A stretch of 64,000 nt of DNA from Alphaproteobacteria bacterium (GCA_021325215.1 JAJPHO010000026.1:1-64000), one strand, 5' to 3'. Numbered from the stretch's first letter, positions 1 through 7,849 are shown. Notes: generated from the letters alone by a model not told the origin. A program made the numbers and translations.

Positions 1-210
1 GCGGCGACCAGCGAGATCGCCCGCAATGTCCAGCAGGCGGCGGCCGGCACCACCGAGGTCTCGAACTCGATGGGGCAGGTGATGAACGCGGCGGGCGAGA
101 CCGGCGAAGCGGCCGGACGCCTGAGCGGCCTGGCCGACGAGTTGTCGGGCGAGTCGGGCAATCTGCGCGTTCTGGTCGGCGATTTCGTCGGGCAAATCCG
201 TACTGCTTGA
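1..210 (+). CDS. Methyl-accepting chemotaxis protein, C-terminal end (partial)
   Basis: Last 69 residues of a chemoreceptor whose start lies before the window. The visible part (EIARNVQQAAAGTTEV, then a run of Ala/Gly/Glu-rich heptads) is the end of the cytoplasmic signalling coiled coil that contacts CheA and CheW, and it closes with the short hydrophobic tail FVGQIRTA. No CheR-binding pentapeptide is seen. The stop is at 208-210; the next gene begins 68 bases later behind its own operators, so the two are probably separate transcripts. The ligand-binding part is not visible, so no ligand can be proposed. Confidence 0.85.
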   Translation, partial: AATSEIARNVQQAAAGTTEVSNSMGQVMNAAGETGEAAGRLSGLADELSGESGNLRVLVGDFVGQIRTA

Positions 211-234
211 TCGGCAGGGCCTGAAAGCGCTATT

Positions 235-271
235 GTTCTAATATTGGAAACGACGTTCTAATATTTGGAAC
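235..271 (+). promoter_or_regulatory. Tandem palindromic operators upstream of IclR gene
   Basis: Two near-identical 17-base palindromes, GTTCTAATATTGGAAAC (235-251) and GTTCTAATATTTGGAAC (255-271), lie 20 bases apart start to start, i.e. on the same face of the helix. The second ends 8 bases before the GTG start of the IclR-type gene. IclR-family dimers typically bind such AT-centred palindromes, so autoregulation of the operon is inferred. Confidence 0.6.
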
Positions 272-278
272 AAATCTC

Positions 279-1034
279 GTGGACAAGACTCTGCTGAAAG
301 GTTTGCAGGTGCTCGAGGCTCTGGCCCGCAGCACCCGCCCCCGCGGCGTCAGCGATCTGGCCAAGGAGCTGGAGCTGGCGCGCAGCAACATGCACCGAAC
401 TCTGCGCACCCTGGTCGAAGCCGGCCTGGTCGCGCAGGATGCGGAGAGCGGTCTTTACGCCTGCACCCTCAAGCTGTTCGAGTTGGGCAGCGCCATTCCC
501 ATCCGTTCCGACGTCTCCGGGCTGGCCGATCCGATCATGGCGGCCCTGTCCGACGTGACCGGCGAGACCGTGCATCTGTCGGCGCTGGAGGGCGGCGACG
601 TGATCTATCTCCACAAGATCGACAGCACCCATCCGGTGCGCGCCTACACCAAGGTTGGCGGCCGCGCTCCAGCCTATTGCGTGGCGACCGGCAAGGCGCT
701 GCTGGCCTGGCAGCCGGATTCCTATCTCGACCGCTATGAAGGCGCCTTGAACCCCTTCACCCAGCAGACCCTGTCCGATCTCGGCGCCCTGCGCGAGGAA
801 CTGTCCGAGGTGCGCCGCCAAGGTTTCGCGGTCAATCGCGGCGAGTGGCGGGACAGCGTCTGCGGCGTCGCCGCGCCCGTATTCGGCGTCGGCGGACGGC
901 CGGTCGCGGCCATCGGCCTGTCGGGCCCGGATAGCCGTCTGACTTCGGAAAGACTGGACGATTTCGCCCGTCAGATCACCGCCGCGGCGCGGGAGCTGAC
1001 GCAAAAAATGGGATGCAAAAGCACCCGCGAATAA
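279..1034 (+). CDS. IclR-family transcriptional regulator
   Basis: A 251-residue regulator with the usual IclR layout: winged helix-turn-helix in residues about 5-65 (VSDLAKELELARSNMHRTLR is the recognition region) and a C-terminal GAF-like effector domain from about 75 to the end (YCVATGKALLA is a family hallmark). The start is GTG at 279; it lies directly after two palindromic operators. It is the first gene of a seven-gene operon, with 15 bases to the MFS transporter, so it most likely senses the pathway substrate or an intermediate and controls its own operon. The effector cannot be read from the sequence. Confidence 0.9.
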   Translation: MDKTLLKGLQVLEALARSTRPRGVSDLAKELELARSNMHRTLRTLVEAGLVAQDAESGLYACTLKLFELGSAIPIRSDVSGLADPIMAALSDVTGETVHLSALEGGDVIYLHKIDSTHPVRAYTKVGGRAPAYCVATGKALLAWQPDSYLDRYEGALNPFTQQTLSDLGALREELSEVRRQGFAVNRGEWRDSVCGVAAPVFGVGGRPVAAIGLSGPDSRLTSERLDDFARQITAAARELTQKMGCKSTRE

Positions 1035-1049
1035 ATTTGGGAGAGTCCG

Positions 1050-2369
1050 ATGCAGAACGCCGATGTCAGGAAGGAAACCGGAGGGTCGATGACCGCCAAG
1101 GTGGCGCGAGTCATCTGCGGCAACTTCCTGGAAATGTTCGATTTCTTCGTTTACGGCTTCTACGCATCGACCATCTCGAAGGTGCTGTTTCCGTCAGACG
1201 ATCCTTACTTCGCTCTGCTGCTGTCCTGGGTGACCTTCGGCGTCGGCTTCCTGATGCGGCCCCTGGGCGCCATCGTGCTGGGTGCCTTTGCCGACAAGCA
1301 TGGCCGCCGCGCCGGTCTGCTGCTCAGCCTGGCTCTGATGTCGGCGGGCGTGGTGTGCATCGGCTTCGTTCCGTCCTATGCCAGCATCGGCATCGCCGCG
1401 CCGGTCATCGTGCTGCTCGGCCGCCTGCTGCAGGGTTTTTCGGCCGGCGCCGAATCCGGCACCGTCTCGGTCTATCTGGCCGAGATCGCGCCGCCGGCCC
1501 GCCGTGGTTTGTTCGCCAGCCTGCAGACCTGGAGCCAGCAGGTGGCGGTGATTTTCGCCTCGTCGATCGGCATCGCCCTGCGCCTGACCCTGACGCCCGA
1601 GCAGATGACCGGCTGGGGCTGGCGCGTTCCCTTCATCATCGGCTCGGCGCTGATCCCGTTCCTGCTGGTGATGCGCCGCTCGATCCAGGAGACCGAGGAA
1701 TTCCAGAACCGCCGCCGTCATCCCGGCCTGGGCGAGATCTGGCGCACCTTGTTGATCAATTGGCGCCTGGTCGGGGTGGCGATGATGATGATCACCCTGA
1801 CCGCGGTGATGTTCTATCTGGTCACCGCCTATATGGCCGGCTTCGGCGCCGACGAGCTGCATCTGTCGCAGATCGACAGCTTCCTGGTCACCATCTGCAC
1901 CGGCTTCGCCAATCTGCTGTGGATTCCCGTCATGGGCGCTCTGTCCGACCGGATCGGCCGCGCGCCCTTGCTGATCGCCGCCGCCGCGACCATCGCCGTG
2001 GTGTCCTATCCGTCGATGGAATGGCTGGTCGCCGAGCCGTCGCTGACCCGGCTGTTCATCGTCGAGATGTTCCTCGGTTCGCTCTACGGCATGTGGCAGG
2101 GCGTGCTGATCATCTCGATCGTCGAGATCATGCCCGCCGAAGTGCGCGCCGCCGGCTGGTCGGTGGCTTACAGCCTGACCTACGCCATTTTCGGCGGCTT
2201 CACCCCGGCGCTGGTCACCTGGCTGATCCATGAAACCGGCGACAAGGGCATGCCCGGCGCCGCCCTGGTTCCCGCCGCCATCGTCGGGCTGATCGGCACT
2301 TTGCTGGCCCGCAAGCATCTCGGCCAGGCCCGCGTCGCCGCTGCGCCGGCCCCCACATTCGGAAAGTAA
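1050..2369 (+). CDS. MFS transporter, metabolite:H+ symporter type (citrate/tricarballylate-like)
   Basis: A 439-residue, 12-helix major facilitator. The N-terminal part GNFLEMFDFFVYGFYAS, the MRPLGAIVLGAFADKHGRR loop between helices 2 and 3, and GRLLQGFSAGAESG with VYLAEIAPPARRG match the citrate/tricarballylate/alpha-ketoglutarate proton symporters (CitA and TcuC type). Its likely role is proton-coupled import of a polycarboxylate for the downstream CoA-dependent enzymes. The start at 1050 has a GGGAG site; a second ATG at 1089 behind GGAGGG is an alternative that would remove 13 residues without touching the membrane domain. The exact substrate is inferred by family only. Confidence 0.85.
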   Translation: MQNADVRKETGGSMTAKVARVICGNFLEMFDFFVYGFYASTISKVLFPSDDPYFALLLSWVTFGVGFLMRPLGAIVLGAFADKHGRRAGLLLSLALMSAGVVCIGFVPSYASIGIAAPVIVLLGRLLQGFSAGAESGTVSVYLAEIAPPARRGLFASLQTWSQQVAVIFASSIGIALRLTLTPEQMTGWGWRVPFIIGSALIPFLLVMRRSIQETEEFQNRRRHPGLGEIWRTLLINWRLVGVAMMMITLTAVMFYLVTAYMAGFGADELHLSQIDSFLVTICTGFANLLWIPVMGALSDRIGRAPLLIAAAATIAVVSYPSMEWLVAEPSLTRLFIVEMFLGSLYGMWQGVLIISIVEIMPAEVRAAGWSVAYSLTYAIFGGFTPALVTWLIHETGDKGMPGAALVPAAIVGLIGTLLARKHLGQARVAAAPAPTFGK

Positions 2370-2377
2370 GGAAAATC

Positions 2378-3532
2378 ATGAGCTCCACCCCCGACCTGCC
2401 GCTGGCCGGCATCCGCATCGCCGAATTCTGCAACGTCGCCGCCGGTCCCTATTGCTGCATGCTGCTGGCCGATTTCGGCGCCGACGTGATCAAGGTCGAG
2501 AATCCCGATGGCGGCGACACCATGCGCGCCTGGCCGCCGCTGTCCGAGGGCTATAGCGAGAATTTCGCTTCGGTGAACCGCAACAAGCGCTCGGTGGTGC
2601 TCGATCTCAAGAGCCCCGAGGGCCTGGCCGAAGCCAAGCGGATCATCGCGTCGTGCGACGTGCTGGTGGAAAACAACCGCCCCGGCGTGATGGACCGCCT
2701 GGGCCTGGGCTATGCCGAACTGTCGAAGGACCGGCCCGGTTTGATCTATTGCTCGATCTCGGCATTCGGCCAGGACGGGCCGCGCGCCAAGGAGGGCGGC
2801 TTCGATCTGACCATGCAGGCGATGGCCGGCGTGATGAGCGTGACCGGCGAGCCGGGCGGCGCTCCGGTCAAATGCGGCGTGCCTCTGTCCGACTTTTCGG
2901 CCGGCCTTTACGGCGCGATGAGCATCTGCGCGGTGCTGCGCCGCGTGCAGGCGGGCGGTGAGGGCGGCCATATCGACATCTCGATGCAGGGCGCTGTGCT
3001 GGCGGTGTCGGCGCTGCAGACCAGCGAATATTTCGGCAAGGGCGAAGATCCGAAGAAGCTCGGCTCGGCCCATCCGCGCAATGCGCCTTATCAGGCGTTC
3101 CGCGCCAAGGATGGCTGGTTCGCCATGGCCGCCGGCACCCAGTCTCTGTGGCTGTCCGCCGCCAAGGCCGCCGGCCGTCCCGAGCTGGGCGAGGACCCGC
3201 GCTTCGCCAACACCTCGCTGCGCGCCGCCAATCAGGATGCGCTGCGGGAATTGCTGGAGGAAGCCTTCTCGACCCGCACCGTCGAGCAGATGCTGGAGGC
3301 CTTCCGCGCCGCCGGCGTGCCCTGCGCGCCGATCAACAGCACCTCGCAGGCGCTGGCCGACGTCCAGGTCGAGCATATGGGCTGGGTGCAGCCTCTGACC
3401 CTGCCCAATGGCGTCGAGACCCGCACCTTCGCCTCGCCGGTGCGCATCGATGGAAGCTCGCTGCCGATCACCCGCCCGCCGCCGGCCCTCGGTGCGCATG
3501 GCGCGGAAGTGGCCAAGGAAGTGTCCAAATGA
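2378..3532 (+). CDS. CaiB/BaiF family (class III) CoA transferase
   Basis: A 384-residue family III acyl-CoA transferase, which moves CoA between carboxylic acids through an aspartyl-CoA anhydride. The family signature GFDLTMQAMAGVMSVTGEPG is at 141-160 and the catalytic aspartate is D172 in PLSDFSAG. The N-terminal Rossmann part (IRIAEFCNVAAGPYCCMLLADFGADVIKVE, split here as residues 12-41) is intact. It starts 8 bases after the transporter, with an AAGGAAA site, and overlaps the next gene by ATGA. It would activate the imported acid as its CoA thioester; donor and acceptor are unknown. Confidence 0.9.
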   Translation: MSSTPDLPLAGIRIAEFCNVAAGPYCCMLLADFGADVIKVENPDGGDTMRAWPPLSEGYSENFASVNRNKRSVVLDLKSPEGLAEAKRIIASCDVLVENNRPGVMDRLGLGYAELSKDRPGLIYCSISAFGQDGPRAKEGGFDLTMQAMAGVMSVTGEPGGAPVKCGVPLSDFSAGLYGAMSICAVLRRVQAGGEGGHIDISMQGAVLAVSALQTSEYFGKGEDPKKLGSAHPRNAPYQAFRAKDGWFAMAAGTQSLWLSAAKAAGRPELGEDPRFANTSLRAANQDALRELLEEAFSTRTVEQMLEAFRAAGVPCAPINSTSQALADVQVEHMGWVQPLTLPNGVETRTFASPVRIDGSSLPITRPPPALGAHGAEVAKEVSK

Positions 3533-4257
3533 GCGAGCTGATCGTCGACCGCGACGGCGCGCATAAGCGGGTCCGCTTCAACCGTCCGGAACAGCGCAAT
3601 GCGCTGAGCCCGGCAGTGGTCGAGCAGATGCTGGAGGTTCTGGCGGAGTCCGGGACCGATGGCACGCGTCTGCTGGAAGTGTCGGGCGAAGGCCGAAATT
3701 TCTGCGCCGGCTTCGACCTGTCGGACATCGACAGCCAGTCCGAGGGCGATCTGCTGCTGCGCTTCGTGCGCGTCGAGCAGATGCTGCAGGGCGTCCATCA
3801 TGCGCCGTTCCATACTCTGGCACTGGCTCATGGCCGGGTGGTCGGGGCCGGCGCCGATCTGGTGCTGGCCTGCCGCAGCCGGGTCGCGGCACCGGGTACG
3901 ATGTTCGAAATGCCGGGCGCCGGTTTCGGCCTGATCCTCGGCACGCGCCGCCTGTCCGCCACGGTCGGCAACGATGTGGCATTGGACTTGTTGGCCGGCC
4001 CGTTCGACGCCGAAAGAGCCAAGGCCGCCGGTTTCATCCGCGAGATCGCCGTGCAGGAAGACTGGCACGGCGTCGCGCACCGCGTTCTGGCCCAGGCGAC
4101 GCGCCTGGCCGGCGAGACCGAGAAGACCATGCTGGGCATCCTGCGCGCCGACAGCCGCGCCCAGGATCTGGCCGATCTGGTCGCTTCGGGCGCCCGCCCG
4201 GGCATCAAGCAAAGGATCGCGGCTTATGCCGCGTCACGCAAAGGAGCATCCAAATGA
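3529..4257 (+). CDS. Enoyl-CoA hydratase/isomerase (crotonase) family protein
   Basis: A 242-residue crotonase-fold protein starting at the ATG that overlaps the previous stop (ATGA at 3529-3532). RFNRPEQRNALS and FCAGFDLSDI give the CoA-binding and first oxyanion-hole regions; HGRVVGAGADLVLACRSRVA gives the second. The two glutamates used by classical enoyl-CoA hydratases (E144 and E164 of the rat enzyme) appear here as Asp in GAGADLVLA and as Gly in FEMPGAGFG, so ordinary syn-hydration is doubtful; an isomerase, hydrolase or lyase activity is possible. It overlaps the next gene by four bases. Confidence 0.85.
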   Translation: MSELIVDRDGAHKRVRFNRPEQRNALSPAVVEQMLEVLAESGTDGTRLLEVSGEGRNFCAGFDLSDIDSQSEGDLLLRFVRVEQMLQGVHHAPFHTLALAHGRVVGAGADLVLACRSRVAAPGTMFEMPGAGFGLILGTRRLSATVGNDVALDLLAGPFDAERAKAAGFIREIAVQEDWHGVAHRVLAQATRLAGETEKTMLGILRADSRAQDLADLVASGARPGIKQRIAAYAASRKGASK

Positions 4258-5069
4258 GCCGATCGAAAATCGTCTCGCTGGCCGATCTGGCATCCCGCAT
4301 TCCTGACGGCGCCTCGGTGGCGCTGGGTGGCAGCTTCCTGCATCGCGGGCCGTTCGCCCTGGTGCGCGAGCTGATCCGCCAGGGCAAACGCAATCTGGAG
4401 ATCCTCAAGCAGTCGCCCGGCTATGACATCGACATTCTGTGCCGTGCCGGCGTGGCGGACCGCGCCCGCGTCGGCATCGTCGCCATGGAAGGCAATTTCG
4501 GCATGGCGCCCTGGTACCGCAAGGCGGTCGAGCAGGGGCGCCTGAAGCTGGAAGAGCATGCCTGCGCCACCCTGACCGCCGGCATGCGCGCGGCGGCGTT
4601 CGGCGTTCCGTTCCAGCCGGTCGGCGGTCTGCACGGCTCGGACCTGCCGGAACTGAATGGCTGGAAGAAGCTGCCCGATCCCTATGGCAGCAACGAGGAA
4701 ACCTGGGTGATCCCGCGCATCCGGCCCGATTTCGCCGTGATCCATGTCGCCGAGGCGACGGCGTCCGGCGATGCGCGCACCTTCGGCACGCCGAACTGGG
4801 ACCACATCATGACCCGCTCCGCCGGCCGCGTGCTGATCGTCGCCGAGAAGCTGGTCGAGGAAGAAGTCTTCGCCCAGCAGCCGGAACTGACCCTGGTGCC
4901 GCGCCTGCTGACCGAGGCCGTGGCGATCGTTCCGAACGGCGCCTGGCCGGGCTCCTGCTGGCCGCTCTACGAGGTCGATTACCCGACCATCGAGGCCTAT
5001 ATGGATGAGAAGAACGAAGGCTTCCTCGACAAGCATCTGGCCGAAGCTCCGGAGACCCGTCATGGCTGA
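4254..5069 (+). CDS. CoA transferase family I, subunit A (glutaconate CoA-transferase/IpdA-like)
   Basis: A 271-residue alpha subunit of the glutaconate CoA-transferase superfamily. LADLASRIPDGASVALGGSF is the family N-terminus, and LEEHACATLTAGMRAAAFGV with FQPVGGLHGSDL aligns with the EExxN...G.PF.P..S..GTD region of GctA and IpdA. It begins at the ATGA overlap with the crotonase gene and overlaps subunit B by 8 bases, so the two are translationally coupled. It forms the active site together with subunit B. The partner has lost the catalytic glutamate, so the complex may be a hydrolase rather than a transferase. Confidence 0.85.
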   Translation: MSRSKIVSLADLASRIPDGASVALGGSFLHRGPFALVRELIRQGKRNLEILKQSPGYDIDILCRAGVADRARVGIVAMEGNFGMAPWYRKAVEQGRLKLEEHACATLTAGMRAAAFGVPFQPVGGLHGSDLPELNGWKKLPDPYGSNEETWVIPRIRPDFAVIHVAEATASGDARTFGTPNWDHIMTRSAGRVLIVAEKLVEEEVFAQQPELTLVPRLLTEAVAIVPNGAWPGSCWPLYEVDYPTIEAYMDEKNEGFLDKHLAEAPETRHG

Positions 5070-5793
5070 GTTCTCCCCCTTCGCCCATATCGCCATCGGC
5101 ATGGCGCGCTTCATCCGTCCGGACGAAGTGACCTTCAGCGGCGTCAATTCGACCTTCGCCATGCTGGCCTGCCTGCTGGCCAAGCGCGCCTATGATTTCG
5201 ACTTCACCTACATCAACGTTGCCGGCGGCGTGGACCCCGATCCGTCCTTCATTCCGCTGTCGAGTTCGGACCCGGTGCTGTCGCAGGGATCGTGCTCGAT
5301 CTTCGACAATGAGGATTTCTACGATCTGTGCTGCCGCGGAAAGATGGATCTCTGCTTCCTCGGCGCCGCCCAGATCGACGGCGAGGGGCGCACCAACGTC
5401 TCGGCCATCGGCGACTGGCACAAGCCCAAGGTCCGCCTGCCGGGCGGCGGCGGCGGCGCGGTGATGCTGCCGACGGCGCGGCGCGCGGTCACCTGGCGCA
5501 CCGAGCACAGCCCGCGCAGCCTGGTGCAGAAGCTTGATTTCGTCACCGCTTCGGGTGGCATGCATGGCCTGGCCACGCCGATCGCCATCTTCGAAAAGCG
5601 GCATGGCCGTCTGGCCCTCAAGCATTGGCACCCGGACTCCTCGCTGGAAGAGGTGATCGCCCGCACCGGCTTCTCCTTCGACGCCATCGGCGCCACGCCG
5701 ACCCCGTTGCCGACCGACCGCGAACGGGAAGCCCTCGCGTCGCTCGACAAGCACGGCACCTTCGAGCGCGATGCCAATGTGAGGCTGCGCTGA
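5062..5793 (+). CDS. CoA transferase family I, subunit B (glutaconate CoA-transferase/IpdB-like), catalytic Glu replaced
   Basis: A 243-residue beta subunit. The start is ATG 5062, inside the end of subunit A; an upstream in-frame start at 5005 would only extend it into A. In glutaconate CoA-transferase B the catalytic glutamate sits in a TEAGIVDPNP-type motif; here the aligned stretch is NVAGGVDPDP (residues 52-61), so Glu is Val53. IpdAB, which hydrolyses a ring in steroid-degradation intermediates, also lacks this residue. Other family features (GAAQIDGEGRTNVS, LPGGGGGAVML) are intact, so the protein is not simply degraded. It ends at TGATG, shared with the ligase start. Confidence 0.82.
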   Translation: MAEFSPFAHIAIGMARFIRPDEVTFSGVNSTFAMLACLLAKRAYDFDFTYINVAGGVDPDPSFIPLSSSDPVLSQGSCSIFDNEDFYDLCCRGKMDLCFLGAAQIDGEGRTNVSAIGDWHKPKVRLPGGGGGAVMLPTARRAVTWRTEHSPRSLVQKLDFVTASGGMHGLATPIAIFEKRHGRLALKHWHPDSSLEEVIARTGFSFDAIGATPTPLPTDREREALASLDKHGTFERDANVRLR

Positions 5794-7208
5794 TGGGCGG
5801 CTCGGTGCTCGGCCTCAAGGAGGCCATGGCGCGCCATGCGGCGGAGGACCGCATCGCGCTGATCGTGGCCGAGACCGGGCGGGAGATCGGCTATGACGCG
5901 CTGCTGGCCTCGATCGATGCCTATGCCGCCGGGGCGCGCAATCTCGCCAAGGGCCGCTTCGCCGGCATCCTGGCGCCGCGCGGACCCGAAGCCATTGCCG
6001 CCTTTTTCGGATTGATGCAGGCGGGGCTCTGTCCCGGCTTCATGGAACCGCGTGTCGCGCCGGAGGTGACCGCCGACCGCATGGCCTCGGTCGGCATGAC
6101 CCTGCTCTATGAGGGCGAGGAAGCCTTGCAGGCGTTGAAGCGTCCCGGCGATTCCAACCCGTACGAGCCAGGCCCCGACGATGCGGCGATGATGCTGTTC
6201 ACCTCGGGCAGCACCGGCCGCCCCAAGGGTGTCGTGCTGACCCACGCCAATCTGGCCTGCAACGCCGCCGGCGTGCTGGCGATGACCGGCACCGGCCCGG
6301 ATGACCGCCTGCTGCATGTGATGCCGCTGCACCATACCAACGGCATCAACAACCAGCTGATCGTGCCCTTCCTGGCCGGCGCCACGGTGGTGCTGGCCGA
6401 GCGCTTCGTCGCCGAGGCGGTGCCGAGCCTGATCGAGGGATACGGCATCACCTATATGACCGGTGTGCCCACCCTGTATTCGCGCCTGCTGCCGCATCTG
6501 GCCGGGCGGGTTTCGTTCCCCGCCCTGCGGTTCCTGCGCTGCGGTTCGGCGCCGATCACGCCCGAACTGCACCGCGAGATCGAGGCGGCGTTCGGTGTCG
6601 ATCTGGTGGTGTCTTACGGATTGTCGGAAGCGACCTGCACCTCGACCATGAACCCGCCCGGAAACCGGCGGATCGGCTCGGTCGGCAAGGTTCTCGACGG
6701 GCAGCAGGTCAAGCTGCTCAAGCCCGGAACCATCGACGAGGCCGGCGAGGGCGAGGAAGGCGAGATCTGCATCGGCGGTCCGTCTTTGATGCGCGGCTAT
6801 GTCGGCGACGGCGTGGAACAGCCCTTCGACCGCGGCTGGCTGCGCAGCGGCGATCTCGGGCGATTCGATCCCGAGGGTTATCTGTCGATCACCGGCCGCA
6901 TCAAGGATGTGATCATCCGCGGCGGCGAGAATCTGTCGCCGGCTCTGATCGAAGGCGCGCTGGTCGCTCACGAGGCGGTGCAGGCCTGCTGCGTCGTCGG
7001 CGGTCCGCACGCCGATCTCGGCGAGGTGCCGGTCGCCTTCGTGGTGCTGCGCAGCGGTGCCGAGGCGACGGCGGAAATCCTGCAAACCCATGTCTCGGAT
7101 CGGCTTAAGCGCATCTACGCCCCGGCCGCCGTGCATTTCGTCGCCGCCCTGCCCGAGATCGGCGTCGGCAAGGTCGACCGCAAGGCGCTGCGGGAAAAGC
7201 TGCGCTAA
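5793..7208 (+). CDS. Acyl-CoA ligase (AMP-forming, ANL superfamily)
   Basis: A 471-residue AMP-dependent acid:CoA ligase. It has the P-loop-like TSGSTGRPKG at 137-146, the adenine-binding YGLSEAT, GWLRSGDLGRFDPEGYLSI with the hinge aspartate, ITGRIKDVIIRGGENLSP and the C-terminal GKVDRKALREKL lysine. The start is the ATG that shares its A with the preceding stop (TGATG). It ends the operon. With a CaiB-type transferase and crotonase in the same unit, the layout recalls carnitine-type CoA-thioester pathways, but the substrate is unknown. It is slightly short for the family (usually about 500 residues). Confidence 0.9.
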   Translation: MGGSVLGLKEAMARHAAEDRIALIVAETGREIGYDALLASIDAYAAGARNLAKGRFAGILAPRGPEAIAAFFGLMQAGLCPGFMEPRVAPEVTADRMASVGMTLLYEGEEALQALKRPGDSNPYEPGPDDAAMMLFTSGSTGRPKGVVLTHANLACNAAGVLAMTGTGPDDRLLHVMPLHHTNGINNQLIVPFLAGATVVLAERFVAEAVPSLIEGYGITYMTGVPTLYSRLLPHLAGRVSFPALRFLRCGSAPITPELHREIEAAFGVDLVVSYGLSEATCTSTMNPPGNRRIGSVGKVLDGQQVKLLKPGTIDEAGEGEEGEICIGGPSLMRGYVGDGVEQPFDRGWLRSGDLGRFDPEGYLSITGRIKDVIIRGGENLSPALIEGALVAHEAVQACCVVGGPHADLGEVPVAFVVLRSGAEATAEILQTHVSDRLKRIYAPAAVHFVAALPEIGVGKVDRKALREKLR

Positions 7209-7293
7209 AGCAGCTCGATCCCGAAGCGCCCGGCGCCGGCGCAAGACGCCGGATGCTCTTGACTTCACAGGCCGATAGGCATAGTCACGACCC

Positions 7294-7432
7294 GCAGCCG
7301 GAACGGACCCGTCCGCCCCGGCTGCTCCCATCACCATGGAAAGACCATGAAACCGCGACCTAGCAACCGTCCTGGGAGACCGCGGGGCTGATGCGCGAAG
7401 GATGATCCGCTTGCGGTGATCCGGACCGCAAG
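7294..7432 (+). ncRNA. Candidate structured leader RNA (consecutive hairpins)
   Basis: Four stem-loops follow one another between the ligase stop and a strong ribosome-binding site. 7294-7301 pairs with 7318-7325 (GCAGCCGG/CCGGCTGC) with an inner CGGAC/GTCCG stem; 7335-7339 pairs with 7345-7349 (CATGG/CCATG); 7353-7357 pairs with 7381-7385 (CCGCG/CGCGG); 7410-7417 pairs with 7425-7432 (CTTGCGGT/ACCGCAAG). I do not recognise this as a known RNA class. The first hairpin could instead be a weak terminator for the upstream operon. Confidence 0.35.
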
Positions 7433-7484
7433 CCTGGCTGCCTTCCGGGAAGACATCGTCAACCCGCTTTTGAAGGAGGCGCCT

Positions 7485-7619
7485 ATGGCTGCATTGGCCA
7501 CCGCCCGGTCCTTTGGACCCTCTGTTCCCCGTCTCGTCTGCCGCTGGACCCGCGATTCCGCGAGCGGCGCGCTGATCTGCGTCTGGGAAGAGGAGCCTCC
7601 GTCACGGAGGCTCCTTTTT
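7485..7619 (+). other. Reading frame with strong Shine-Dalgarno but no stop before the terminator
   Basis: An AAGGAGG site (7473-7479) sits six bases before ATG 7485 and opens a frame reading MAALATARSFGPSVPRLV, then a CRW...CVW pattern. The frame runs through an intrinsic terminator (7591-7619) and has no stop until 8040-8042, well inside the next gene. If transcription ends at the terminator the message would be non-stop. It may be a leader peptide, an attenuator or a fragment of a small gene. I do not recognise the peptide. The part beyond 7619 overlaps the riboswitch and is not credible as protein. Confidence 0.3.
7591..7619 (+). terminator. Intrinsic terminator
   Basis: A perfect 11-bp stem AGGAGCCTCCG/CGGAGGCTCCT with a 3-base loop (7591-7615), followed by a run of five T (7615-7619). 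It lies between the leader structures and the manganese riboswitch, so it isolates the Mn-exporter transcript from upstream transcription. Confidence 0.85.
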
Positions 7620-7655
7620 CAGGGGGCGTTGGAAAAAATCACTGGCCTCGATCGG

Positions 7656-7821
7656 CGCGGTCGATTAGTTTCCCGACCGTCATTGGGGAGTAGCCGCCCT
7701 CGGTCAATCGAGGGGCCCGTATCAACAGACTTGCCGCGAGGCATGGTGCGGACGGTTCCAGAATTTGGCGAGACCATTGACCGCGTTGTCCCCGAAGGCC
7801 GGGGGCACGGCGCGGTCAATG
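7656..7821 (+). promoter_or_regulatory. Manganese (yybP-ykoY family) riboswitch with expression platform
   Basis: The family's conserved blocks occur in order: TTGGGGAGTAGC (7683-7694), ATCAACAGACTTG (about 7719-7731), GGCATGGT (about 7739-7746) and GGCGAGACCATTG (7767-7779). P1 can form between 7656-7662 (CGCGGTC) and 7779-7785 (GACCGCG). The same 3' strand is also perfectly complementary over 11 bases to 7811-7821 (CATTGACCGCG with CGCGGTCAATG), enclosing a CCCCG/CGGGG hairpin, so aptamer and platform compete. It precedes a TMEM165-type Mn exporter, the standard target of this riboswitch. No U-run follows, so control of translation is more likely than termination. Confidence 0.88.
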
Positions 7822-7849
7822 TCGCGTCAGGCCTGGAGTTCTCGCCCCG

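Noticed and set aside
5319-7337. 672-codon open frame on the minus strand over the CoA transferase and ligase genes
   Set aside because: Antisense shadow of GC-rich coding sequence; composition rich in His, Arg, Gly and Gln, no domain, and the plus-strand genes are unmistakable.
7330-7410. Possible fluoride (crcB) riboswitch suggested by AACCGC and GCTGATG
   Set aside because: The required GGnGATGG...CGCC block and pseudoknot partners are missing or out of order, and no fluoride gene follows.
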